Source of the DNA: Stenotrophomonas maltophilia
GTDB lineage: Bacteria; Pseudomonadota; Gammaproteobacteria; Xanthomonadales; Xanthomonadaceae
DNA: 64,000 nt
Direction of reading: 5' to 3'
Assembly (NCBI GenBank): GCA_002435595.1
Contig: DJBL01000023.1
Span: 62,001-126,000 of the forward strand
Positions within the stretch are counted from its first letter, which is position 1. Each line of letters opens with the position of its first letter. A model generated the notes under the pieces. That model was not told the DNA's origin. It made no database searches and saw only the letters and a list, made by a program, of their open reading frames with translations. Shown here in pieces: positions 8,372-16,979 of this stretch. The position numbers and the translations under genes were made by a program.

Positions 8372-10225
8372 ATGAACATCCACCGCTCTCCCCTTCTGCT
8401 GTGCGCCGCGCTGGCGCTGTTGCCGTGCGCCCTCCCGCAGGCGCAGGCGGCCGCGCCGCAGCCCAGCGCCGCCGCCCCCGTGTTTGAACAGTGGCGCCAG
8501 ACCACCCATCGCGGCAACGATGACCTGCTCACCGCAGGGTTGGGAATCGACGCCCTGCGTGCAGCCACCGCGCCGCCGTTTGCCCGCCCGTCCCAACCCA
8601 GCGCCGAGGAGGCGCGGCGCCGCGCCATCTGGAGCAGCTGGCGCGGTATCGCCGACCTGACGCCCGGCGGCGGCTTTGGCGAGGTATACGGCCATCTGCA
8701 GGCGACACCGGGTCGCGAATTCTCGGCCTATGCACGCGTTCCCGGCGCGCGCCACCCGCATCGGGTCCTGGTGCAGGTTCCCGACACCTTCGACATCGCG
8801 CGACGCTGCCTGGTGGTCGCCGCGTCCTCCGGCTCGCGCGGCATCCATGGCGCGATCCCGCTGGCCGGCAGCTGGGGCCTGGCCCACGGCTGCGCCGTTG
8901 CCTACACGGACAAGGGTGCCGGCAGTGACTACTACGACCTGGATGCCAGGGCGGGCGTCCAGGCCGACGGTACGCCCGCCACCGCGGGTGCGCTGGCCTT
9001 CGTTCCCACTCACGCGTCAACCACGCACGGGATCGCCGTCAAGCATGCCCATTCCGGCGACAACCCGGAAGCCGACTGGGGGCGTCATCTGCTGCAGGCG
9101 TTGCAGTTCGGCCTGCAGGCACTCGACCGTGCCTACCCCGATGCTGCGCCGTTCACGGCGGCTACCACCCGCACGCTGGGCGTCGGCGTCTCCAACGGCG
9201 GTGGCGCGGTGCTGCGCGCCGCGGAGCTCGACGTGGACGGATTTGATGCGATGGTCGCCGGCGAACCCAATGTGTCGGTGGCAGGCGCCCCGCCGTTGTA
9301 CGACTTCGTCACCCAGGCCGCGCTGCTGATGCCGTGCGCGCTGCTGGCCGTGGATGACCTGCCGCAATCGCCGTCGCAGGAACCGGCGGCGCTGGCAGGC
9401 GCCCAGCGCTGCGCCGTACTCAAAGCCGCCGGAAAGGTGCAAGGCGATGACACGGCGGCACAGGCCCGGTTTGCACGGCAGCAACTGGCCGTCGCCGGGC
9501 TGAGTGACGGTGCAGTGCGCGCCGGCGCATTCTCGACCGGGTTGGATCTGTGGCGGGCCATCGCGGTCACCTACGCCTCGGCCTATGGGCGCTACGGACC
9601 CGGTGAGCACCCCTGCGGATACCGCTTCTCTGCCGTCGGCCCGGACGGCAAGCCCGGCCCAGCCCCTGCGGACCTCCGTGCACGCTGGTGGAGCGAGGGC
9701 AGCGGCATCCCGCCCGGCAGCGGCGTGGTGCTGGTGGAAGACGCAGCCACCCCGTCCGTGGAGGATCCACTGCAGGGCCTGGCCTGCCTGCGCGCACTCG
9801 GCACCGGCGACAGCGCCGACGCCCGACGGGTACGCGCCGGCATCCTCGCCGCCGCCGCCAATGCCCCGCGCCGCGACCTGCCGATCGTGGTCATCCATGG
9901 CCTGGATGATGGGCTGGTGCCGATCAGCATGACCAGTGATCGCTACGTGGCTCTGGCGCGCAGCGCGGGCGCGCAGATCGCTTACTGGCGGGTCAACAAT
10001 GCGCAGCACTTCGATTCACTGCTGGCGTTGCCGGACTATCGAAAGCGCTACGTGCCGCTGCTGCCGTACCTGTTCGCGGCCTTGGACCAGGTGTGGGCGC
10101 ACCTGGAGGATCCGGCGCGGCCGCTGCCGCAGGACGCGCTCATCCAGCCCACGCCGCGCGCGGAAGCGCCCTTGCGGCCAGGGCAGCTATCCCTCCCCGC
10201 AGCGCCGCAGATGCCCACCCGCTGA
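8372..10225 (+). CDS. Secreted 3-hydroxybutyrate-oligomer hydrolase, 617 aa
   Basis: It resembles the D-(-)-3-hydroxybutyrate oligomer hydrolase family (3HBOH), which cleaves soluble oligomers of polyhydroxybutyrate to monomers. A signal peptide (LLCAALALLPCALPQAQAAA) points to export. The nucleophile is S274 in GVGVSNGGGAVLRAAE; a family-like core VVAASSGSRGIHGAIPLAGSWG precedes it, and the C-terminal VIHGLDDGLVPISMTSDRYVA and NAQHFDSL hold the probable Asp and His. Length fits the family. It is divergent from the response regulator, and the acyl-CoA ligase follows 20 bases downstream. Confidence 0.87.
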   Translation: MNIHRSPLLLCAALALLPCALPQAQAAAPQPSAAAPVFEQWRQTTHRGNDDLLTAGLGIDALRAATAPPFARPSQPSAEEARRRAIWSSWRGIADLTPGGGFGEVYGHLQATPGREFSAYARVPGARHPHRVLVQVPDTFDIARRCLVVAASSGSRGIHGAIPLAGSWGLAHGCAVAYTDKGAGSDYYDLDARAGVQADGTPATAGALAFVPTHASTTHGIAVKHAHSGDNPEADWGRHLLQALQFGLQALDRAYPDAAPFTAATTRTLGVGVSNGGGAVLRAAELDVDGFDAMVAGEPNVSVAGAPPLYDFVTQAALLMPCALLAVDDLPQSPSQEPAALAGAQRCAVLKAAGKVQGDDTAAQARFARQQLAVAGLSDGAVRAGAFSTGLDLWRAIAVTYASAYGRYGPGEHPCGYRFSAVGPDGKPGPAPADLRARWWSEGSGIPPGSGVVLVEDAATPSVEDPLQGLACLRALGTGDSADARRVRAGILAAAANAPRRDLPIVVIHGLDDGLVPISMTSDRYVALARSAGAQIAYWRVNNAQHFDSLLALPDYRKRYVPLLPYLFAALDQVWAHLEDPARPLPQDALIQPTPRAEAPLRPGQLSLPAAPQMPTR

Positions 10226-10245
10226 CCCATCACCAGGACGCCTTC

Positions 10246-11886
10246 ATGTCACCTGCCGCCGAGGCCCAGGCCTTTCCGCTGCTGATCAAACAACTGCTGC
10301 TCACGCCGCTGGCGGTGCACCCGGATCGGGAGATCGTCTACGCCGACACCGTTCGCTTCGACTACCGCACACTGCACGCGCGCATCGGCCAACTGGCGGG
10401 CCTGTTGACCTCGCTGGGGGTCGGGCACGGCGATACCGTGGCGGTGATGGACTGGGACAGCAACCGCTATCTGGAGAGCTATTTCGCCGTGCCGATGATC
10501 GGTGCGGTGCTGATGACGGTGAACATCCGCCTGGCACCGGAGCAGATCGCCTACACACTGAACCACAGCGGCGCGCAGGTGATCCTGGTCAACCGCGACT
10601 TCCTGCCCCTGCTGGACAGCATCGGCGGGCAACTGCCGGAGGTGCGCGCGCGGGTCCTGCTGGAGGACGTTGCCGGCCCGCTGCCGGCCGGTTTCGCGAC
10701 CGAGTACGAGGCCGGGCTGCGCGCGGCGACGCCGCTCGCCCGCTTCCCGGACTTCGATGAGAACAGCCGCGCCACGATGTTCTATACCACCGGGACGACC
10801 GGCCTGCCCAAGGGCGTGTTCTTCAGCCACCGGCAACTGGTGCTGCACTCGCTGGCGGCGATGGCCGCGCTCGGCAGTGCGCCCAGCCAGGGCCGCCTGC
10901 ACCGCGGCGACGTCTACATGCCGATCACCCCGATGTTCCACGTGCATGCCTGGGGCCTGCCCTACCTGGCCACGCTGATGGGCATCAAGCAGGTCTACCC
11001 CGGCCGCTATCTGCCGGACCGGCTGCTGGCGCTGATCGCGCGCGAGAAGGTGACCTTCTCGCATTGCGTACCGACCATCCTGCATATGCTGCTGGAGCAC
11101 CCGGCCAGTGCCGACACCGACCTGAGCCACTGGAAGGTGATCATTGGCGGTGCGGCCCTTCCGCGGGTGCTGGCGCAGCGGGCACTGGCCTGCGGCATCG
11201 ACATTTTTGGCGGCTACGGCATGTCCGAGACCTGCCCGCTGCTGACCATCGCCCAGATCGACGTGGATGCACTGGACGATCCGGAGCAGGAGCTGTCGCT
11301 GCGCACCAAGGCCGGCATCCCGGTGCCGCTGGTGGATCTTCGCATCGTCGACGCGGCGATGGCAGACGTCGCCCACGATGGCCTGGCCACCGGCGAAGTG
11401 GTGGTGCGCACGCCCTGGCTAACCCAGGGCTACCTGCACGACCCGGATGCATCGGCCGCCTTGTGGGCGGGCGGCTACCTGCATACCGGCGACATCGGCA
11501 ATATTGATGCCGACGGCTCCCTGCGCGTGACCGACCGCATCAAGGATGTGATCAAGACCGGCGGCGAATGGATCTCCTCGCTGGCGCTGGAGGACATCAT
11601 TGCCCTGCACCCGGCCGTCAACGAGGTGGCGGTGATCGGCATCGCCGATACGAAGTGGGGCGAGCGGCCGCTGCCGCTGGTGGTCAGGCAGCCCGGCAGC
11701 GAGGTTACCGAAGCCGAGATCATCGCACTGGTGGCCGCGCGCAGCCGCTCCGGCGATATCTCCCGCTACGCGATCCCGGACTGCGTCCGCTTCGTGGAGG
11801 CGATCGAGCGCACCAGCGTGGGCAAGATCAACAAGAAGAAGCTGCGCAGCCTGCATGATCCAGGTGCAGCGCTGGGCGCCGGCTGA
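10246..11886 (+). CDS. AMP-forming acyl-CoA ligase (AlkK-like), 546 aa
   Basis: An ANL-superfamily enzyme that adenylates a carboxylic acid and transfers it to CoA. The P-loop motif is YTTGTTGLPKG, later motifs are GGYGMSETCP and the hinge TDRIKDVIKTGGEW, and the catalytic Lys is in TSVGKINKKKL. ATG at 10246 with AGGA upstream is chosen over longer in-frame starts inside the previous gene. It resembles medium-chain ligases of the AlkK type. In this locus it could activate 3-hydroxybutyrate or another short hydroxyacid released by the hydrolase; substrate is inferred only. Confidence 0.87.
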   Translation: MSPAAEAQAFPLLIKQLLLTPLAVHPDREIVYADTVRFDYRTLHARIGQLAGLLTSLGVGHGDTVAVMDWDSNRYLESYFAVPMIGAVLMTVNIRLAPEQIAYTLNHSGAQVILVNRDFLPLLDSIGGQLPEVRARVLLEDVAGPLPAGFATEYEAGLRAATPLARFPDFDENSRATMFYTTGTTGLPKGVFFSHRQLVLHSLAAMAALGSAPSQGRLHRGDVYMPITPMFHVHAWGLPYLATLMGIKQVYPGRYLPDRLLALIAREKVTFSHCVPTILHMLLEHPASADTDLSHWKVIIGGAALPRVLAQRALACGIDIFGGYGMSETCPLLTIAQIDVDALDDPEQELSLRTKAGIPVPLVDLRIVDAAMADVAHDGLATGEVVVRTPWLTQGYLHDPDASAALWAGGYLHTGDIGNIDADGSLRVTDRIKDVIKTGGEWISSLALEDIIALHPAVNEVAVIGIADTKWGERPLPLVVRQPGSEVTEAEIIALVAARSRSGDISRYAIPDCVRFVEAIERTSVGKINKKKLRSLHDPGAALGAG

Positions 11887-12082
11887 GGGCAACGCCGCCC
11901 GCTGCCGGCACAGCCGCCTGCCCACCTGATCCGGACATTTCCTGGATCCCTCGATGGGCGGGCGTGACGCGTCACGCCACTGGGCCGTGGCCGGCCCGCG
12001 CGGGACGCCGGACAGCGTGCGGCAAGGCCCGCCGTTCAAGGTCGCCGCTGCGATCCGTTCCGGGTGGGAACCGGCTGCGCAA

Positions 12083-12103
12083 CGGCCCGGCATCTCCGGG
12101 CCG
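12083..12103. terminator. Hairpin between convergent genes, terminator-like
   Basis: CGGCCCGG and CCGGGCCG form a perfect 8-bp stem around CATCT. It lies in the 273-base spacer between the acyl-CoA ligase and the convergent aldehyde dehydrogenase. There is no T-run on either side, so intrinsic termination is uncertain. I see nothing else in this spacer. Confidence 0.35.
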
Positions 12104-12159
12104 GGCCATCCGTGGCCTGGCGCGTGAGGAAGCGGGCGTTGCCGGGCAGTGCGCGCGGG

Positions 12160-13551
12160 TCAACCCGACACGGTCGCCGGAATCTTGATCGACTTGACGT
12201 TCACAAACTCCTTGAGGCCTTCCGGGCCGTGCTCACGCCCATAGCCGGACGCCTTCACGCCCCCGAACGGAAGTGCCGGGGATGCGACGTCGAAGGTGTT
12301 GATGAAGACCATGCCGGTATCGAAGTACATGCTGGCCAGTTCCCGGGCGCGCGCCACGTTACGGCTGAAGATGCCCCCGCCCAGGCCGTAGCGGCTGTCG
12401 TTGGCGATGCGCAACGCATCCTCGTCGTCCTCGGCGCGGATGATGGCCGCCGCAGGACCGAACAGCTCATCCTCGTAGGCGACCTGTCCCGGCGCCACAT
12501 CCGCCAGCACCGTGGCCGGGTAGAACCAGCCTGTGCGCTCCGGCACTTCACCACCGACCACCAGGCGAGCGCCCTGCGAGACGCTCTTGCCCACCTGCTC
12601 GTGCAGCTTGTCGCGCTGCGCCTTGGAGACCATCGGCCCGAGCTGGGTGTCATCTGCATTCGGGTCGCCCATCCGGATCCCTTCGAACGCCTTTCCATAG
12701 GCACTGACGAACGCCTCGTAATTCTTCTTTGTCACGATAAAGCGCTTGGCGTTGACGCAGGTCTGACCGTTGTTGAACAGGCGGCCTTTGACACAGGTCT
12801 TCACCGCCAGATCCAGGTCGGCGTCGTCGAGCACCAGATAGGCATCATTGGAGCCCAGCTCAAGCACCGTCTTCTTCAGCGCCGCGCCGGCCTTGGCTGC
12901 CACAGTGCGCCCTGCCGCTTCGCTCCCGGTCAGGGTCACCGCGCGCACCAGATCGTTCTCCACGATGTCATTGGACTGGTCGTGGCTGATCAGCAGCACC
13001 CCGAACAGCCCCTTGGGCAGGCCCGCGCTCTCGTAGATGTCACGCAGCAGCAGCCCACTGCCGGTGCAGCTCTCGGCATGTTTGAGCAGCACGCCATTGC
13101 CTGCCATCAGGCTGGCAATGGAATAGCGGATCGCCTGGTAGGCCGGGAAGTTCCACGGCTGGATTCCGTACACCACGCCGATGGGCGCGTGGGTCACGAT
13201 GCCCGTGGCACCGGCCACATCGCGCTCCTCATCGGCCAGAACCGCGGGCCCGTGCTGGGCGGTGTAATCACAGATGCCGGCGCACAGCTCCACTTCGGTA
13301 CGACTGTCCTCGATGAGCTTGCCGACTTCGTCGGTCATCAGCTGTGCGAACGCTTCCTTGCGTTCGCGAAGCGCCGTGGCAATGTCCGCGATCACCTTTG
13401 CCCGTTCCTGCAGCGGGCGCAGACGCCATTGCAGGAAGGCTTCATGGCTCGCCTTGACCACGGCAGCGGCCTGCTCGTCTGACATATACGGATAGGTGGC
13501 GACCACTTCTTCGGTCAGCGGATTGATCGTGGTGAGATGCTTCGTGGACAT
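12160..13551 (-). CDS. NAD(P)-dependent succinate-semialdehyde dehydrogenase type, 463 aa
   Basis: An aldehyde dehydrogenase of the GabD/Sad branch that oxidises short semialdehydes to acids. Catalytic residues are visible: N134 in IQPWNFP, E231 in TVLELGSND and C265 in NNGQTCVNAKR. ELGSND and NGQTCVNAKR are typical of the short succinate-semialdehyde group. It lies on the same strand as, and 100 bases downstream of, the mutarotase that ends the xylan operon, but it has its own spacing and may belong functionally to the hydroxybutyrate side. A role with other semialdehydes cannot be excluded. Confidence 0.87.
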   Translation of the reverse strand: MSTKHLTTINPLTEEVVATYPYMSDEQAAAVVKASHEAFLQWRLRPLQERAKVIADIATALRERKEAFAQLMTDEVGKLIEDSRTEVELCAGICDYTAQHGPAVLADEERDVAGATGIVTHAPIGVVYGIQPWNFPAYQAIRYSIASLMAGNGVLLKHAESCTGSGLLLRDIYESAGLPKGLFGVLLISHDQSNDIVENDLVRAVTLTGSEAAGRTVAAKAGAALKKTVLELGSNDAYLVLDDADLDLAVKTCVKGRLFNNGQTCVNAKRFIVTKKNYEAFVSAYGKAFEGIRMGDPNADDTQLGPMVSKAQRDKLHEQVGKSVSQGARLVVGGEVPERTGWFYPATVLADVAPGQVAYEDELFGPAAAIIRAEDDEDALRIANDSRYGLGGGIFSRNVARARELASMYFDTGMVFINTFDVASPALPFGGVKASGYGREHGPEGLKEFVNVKSIKIPATVSG

Positions 13552-13651
13552 GGAGAGGGATGCTTCACTTCAAGGGGGGCTGACAGGGTCGCCGCCGTGC
13601 AGTTCCTCCGCCGTGAATTCTGCAGCGGGGTGCATCACTGCAGTTTCACCG

Positions 13652-14509
13652 TCACGCATCGCCGTTGCCGCTGCCATCGCCCCAGCGCAGCTCGAACGTC
13701 AACGCCAGCATCTGCCCCGGCCCCAGCCGGTGCGGCAGCAGCGTAAACCCATCCGGCGGCCCGGTCTGCGGTTCCACGCACGTTGCATGCGCTGCACCGT
13801 CATACACCACCCAGTGATCGGTATCTGCGCGCAGACGCAGCACCTGTTCCCCAGCCACCATCGCCACCTCCTGCTGGTTGAGGAAGCAGTCATCCCAGGG
13901 CCCGGGCACGGGGCGAACAGCGGGCAACGTTGCGATCCCCTCCCCGTCCCGCGGGTACATCGCGCGCGGTGCGAACCGCACCAGATCCGGCTTGCGGAAC
14001 CACGGGTGCCAGCCAAGCACGGCCGGCATCGCCTGGTCGCCGGCCTGCACTGCCAGGCCCAGCACCAGTCGATCCGGCAGCACGCGGAGGGTCTGCGTGG
14101 CAATGCCGCCGAACGGCCAGTAGCCATCCTCAGGCAACGCCAGCGACAGCGCCGCGCTGTCCGCATCGAGACGATCAAGCCGCCACGACCGCGAGAACCC
14201 GACGCCATGGATCGCATGTGCGCCCAGGTTCGCCGGCAGCGCAACCGCCCTGCCTTCAAAGCTGAAGCGCCCGTGCCGGATCCGCCCGGCCCAGGGCACC
14301 ATTGGATAGCATCCCCAGCCGATGGCGGCTGCACCCGCCTCATGCTCGTCCACCAGCCAGTCCACCCCGTCGTAGCGGATCTGGGCAATGCGCCCCCCCG
14401 CTTCCGGCGCGAGCGCGACCTCCAGCCTGCCTGCGCGCAACCAGTACGGGCGCCCAGCAAGCAGCGGCGCCCGTGCATCGTCCCTGGGTGAGGCTGTCTC
14501 AAGCGCCAT
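13652..14509 (-). CDS. Aldose 1-epimerase (mutarotase), 285 aa
   Basis: A GalM-like beta-sandwich enzyme that interconverts sugar anomers in the cytoplasm. Visible family features are the substrate His in LGAHAIHGVGFSRSW, a second His in AVLGWHPWFRKPD, and the late Glu in ATCVEPQTGPPDG. ATG at 14509 is preferred: it overlaps the upstream fusion gene by 11 bases, whereas a longer start at 14536 would overlap 38. It closes the xylan operon and would speed anomer supply for xylose metabolism after intracellular cleavage. Confidence 0.87.
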   Translation of the reverse strand: MALETASPRDDARAPLLAGRPYWLRAGRLEVALAPEAGGRIAQIRYDGVDWLVDEHEAGAAAIGWGCYPMVPWAGRIRHGRFSFEGRAVALPANLGAHAIHGVGFSRSWRLDRLDADSAALSLALPEDGYWPFGGIATQTLRVLPDRLVLGLAVQAGDQAMPAVLGWHPWFRKPDLVRFAPRAMYPRDGEGIATLPAVRPVPGPWDDCFLNQQEVAMVAGEQVLRLRADTDHWVVYDGAAHATCVEPQTGPPDGFTLLPHRLGPGQMLALTFELRWGDGSGNGDA

Positions 14510-16979
14510 AGGGATCAATGGTCCGGATGCTGCCATCCGGCGCCATGTGCAGCGGCGTGCACTTGACCGAGCGCAGATGGGTCACGCCGCCCGACAACAC
14601 GGCGTCATGGTAGAAGAGGTACCACTGCCCACCGAAGGCGCAGATGGAGTGATGTGTGGTCCAGCCCACCACGGGCTGGAGGATCACACCGGCATAGGTG
14701 AACGGTCCATACGGGCTGTCGCCGATGGCGTAACACAACAGGTGCGTATCACCGGTGGAATAGGACAGGTAGTAACGGCCCTGGTGCTTGTGCAGCCACG
14801 GCCCCTCGAAGAACCGCCGCGCGTGGTCATCGGCGCGCAGCCGTTGTCCGTGCTCGTCCAGGATCAGGACCTCGCGCGTGGGCTCGGCGAGACCGGTCAT
14901 GCGCGTGTCCAGCCGGCCTACCCGCGGACCGAGTGCAGGTGCATCGCCGGCAGGCTCCTCGTGCGCGGCGTCAAAGCGGTTGTCGCGGTACTTCTGCAGC
15001 TGGCCACCCCAGATGCCGCCGAAATAGAGGTAATGCGTGCCGTCGTCATCTTCGTACACCGCCGGATCGATCGAGTAGGTTCCCTCCATCGGCTCAGGCG
15101 CGGCAGTAAACGGACCTTCGGGGCGCTCCGCGACCGCCACCCCGATCCGGAACACGCCGTGGCCGTCCTTGGCCGGGAAATACAGGTAGTAACGGCCGTC
15201 GCGATGGGCCGCATCCGGTGCCCACATCTGCTGTGCGGCCCAGGGCACGTCGCGCACATGCAGTGCCATGCCGCAATCGGTGGCCTGGCCATCCGGCGAA
15301 TCCATCCGCAACACGTGGTAGTCCTCCATGCCGAAGTGCCCGCCCTCATCATCGAAGGGCACCCCTCCGTCGATATCGTGCGACGGATAGATGTACAGGC
15401 GCCCCTCGAACACATGCGCCGAGGGATCGGCCGTGTAGATGTGGGTCACCAGCGGCTGGGAGATGGCGTGCGCGGCGAGCTGACCGATATCGCCTCCCTG
15501 CCGACGCAGGCGCAGGTCGTGCTCGATGCTCGTCTCCATGCGCTTATCGATCCTGTAAAAGAACAGCAGCCCGACCGCGACCAGGAATGGAAGCGAGCAG
15601 TACACACTCACCGTCAGCCGGATACCGTCCACCACGGCCGGGGGCTGCTGTTCGGCGCCGGCCTGATAGCCGTGGTGCGCGAGGATGCCGGCGACCAGCG
15701 CACCGCCGATGCTCAACCCGATCTTCAGCCCGCACAGCATCGCCGAGAAGATGATCGCGGTGGCGCGCCGATGGTTTTTCCATTCGGAATAGTCGGCGAC
15801 GTCGGCGATCATCGCCCACAGCAGCGGGATGGTGATGCCGTAGCAGAACCCGTGCAGCATGAAGGCGCCAAAGGCCACGCCGACCGCCGTGGGCGGAAAC
15901 AGGTAGAACACCAGCAGGAATACGGTGGAAACCAGCAGCGCGCCGCCGAACACGTCGCGCTTGCCGAAGCGGTCGGCCAGGCGGCGCGAGACGCCGATGC
16001 CCAGGATCATGCAGAGGATCCCGCAGGCGTTGAACAGACTGAACGCCGAGGTCGCCGGATCCTGCGGCCAGCTGAAACCGGCCAGGCCCCACCCGTTGAG
16101 CGTCGCGTTCAGGCCGCCGATGAAGCGGTTGAAACCGGAGCTGTCCAGGAAGCCCGCCAGGGCCGCCTCGCGCATGTAGTACTGGAAGTAATAGATGTAG
16201 GTGCCGCCCTTCAGGGCCAGGTTGATGAACACCAGCACCGTCAGGGCCAGCATCACCTGCCACGGCCGGTTGTGCAGCAGGTCGGACAGATCCTGCAGGA
16301 CCCCGCCGGTCTGTTCCTTGGCAGGCACAATGCGCTCGCGCGTGGTCGCGAAGGTGATCAGGAAGAACACCGTCCCCACCACCGCGAACACGGTCATGAC
16401 CCGCGCGAAACCCTGCACGCGATCCCCGTCGCCCAGGATCAGTACCAGCGGTAGCAGCAGCACCTGGATGATGAACTGCGCGATCATCACCGCCACGAAG
16501 CGGTAGGCCGAGAGGCTGTTGCGCTGGGCCATGCTGCCGGTCAGCACGCCGCTGAGCGCCGAGTACGGCAGGTTGTTGGCCGCGTATACGAGCATCAGCA
16601 GGCCATAGGTCACCAGTGCGTAGGTGACCTTGCCCTGGGCGCCCAGGTCAGGCGTGCTGAAGGCGAGCAGGGAAAGCGCGCCGAACGGAATCGCGGTCCA
16701 CAGGATCCAGGGCCGGAACTTTCCCCAGCGGCTGGCCGTACGGTCCGCGGCAATGCCGATCAGCGGCGTGAACACGAAGGCACCGAGCAGGCCGATCACG
16801 AAGATGATCGTCGCCGCCGTCGCCGGCGGCAGCCGATACACATCGGTATAGAAGAACGCCAGGTAGGTGATGAGCGTCTGGAAGATCAGGTTGGCCGCCA
16901 GATCGCCCAGGCTGTAGCCCAGCTTCTCCCGGACGGACAGCGTGTGCCCGCCGGTCTCCACGCGATGTGCATCAGTCAC
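14499..16979 (-). CDS. GPH-family sugar transporter fused to GH43 glycosidase, 826 aa
   Basis: Residues 1 to about 482 form a glycoside-pentoside-hexuronide:cation symporter (LGYSLGDLAANLIFQTLITY; ADRTASRWGKFRPWILW; late ADVADYSEWK). With no frame break, about 510-826 are a GH43 five-bladed propeller with the expected acids: D518 in YTADPSAH, the Asp in YSIDPAVYE and the Glu in FEGPWLHK. After the last membrane span the chain is predicted to enter the cytoplasm, so imported xylo- or arabinoxylo-oligosaccharides would be cleaved at the inner face. GTG at 16979 is chosen because it overlaps the GH3 stop by eight bases; an in-frame ATG lies at 17024. Transporter and GH43 are normally separate genes. 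Confidence 0.85.
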   Translation of the reverse strand: MTDAHRVETGGHTLSVREKLGYSLGDLAANLIFQTLITYLAFFYTDVYRLPPATAATIIFVIGLLGAFVFTPLIGIAADRTASRWGKFRPWILWTAIPFGALSLLAFSTPDLGAQGKVTYALVTYGLLMLVYAANNLPYSALSGVLTGSMAQRNSLSAYRFVAVMIAQFIIQVLLLPLVLILGDGDRVQGFARVMTVFAVVGTVFFLITFATTRERIVPAKEQTGGVLQDLSDLLHNRPWQVMLALTVLVFINLALKGGTYIYYFQYYMREAALAGFLDSSGFNRFIGGLNATLNGWGLAGFSWPQDPATSAFSLFNACGILCMILGIGVSRRLADRFGKRDVFGGALLVSTVFLLVFYLFPPTAVGVAFGAFMLHGFCYGITIPLLWAMIADVADYSEWKNHRRATAIIFSAMLCGLKIGLSIGGALVAGILAHHGYQAGAEQQPPAVVDGIRLTVSVYCSLPFLVAVGLLFFYRIDKRMETSIEHDLRLRRQGGDIGQLAAHAISQPLVTHIYTADPSAHVFEGRLYIYPSHDIDGGVPFDDEGGHFGMEDYHVLRMDSPDGQATDCGMALHVRDVPWAAQQMWAPDAAHRDGRYYLYFPAKDGHGVFRIGVAVAERPEGPFTAAPEPMEGTYSIDPAVYEDDDGTHYLYFGGIWGGQLQKYRDNRFDAAHEEPAGDAPALGPRVGRLDTRMTGLAEPTREVLILDEHGQRLRADDHARRFFEGPWLHKHQGRYYLSYSTGDTHLLCYAIGDSPYGPFTYAGVILQPVVGWTTHHSICAFGGQWYLFYHDAVLSGGVTHLRSVKCTPLHMAPDGSIRTIDPYGA

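Noticed and set aside
12064..13482. A 472-residue open frame antisense to the aldehyde dehydrogenase
   Set aside because: It covers a real gene with all catalytic residues and shows no family features of its own.
14388..16454. A 688-residue open frame antisense to the transporter-GH43 fusion
   Set aside because: Arg/Gln/His-rich shadow frame, no start signal, no recognisable domain.
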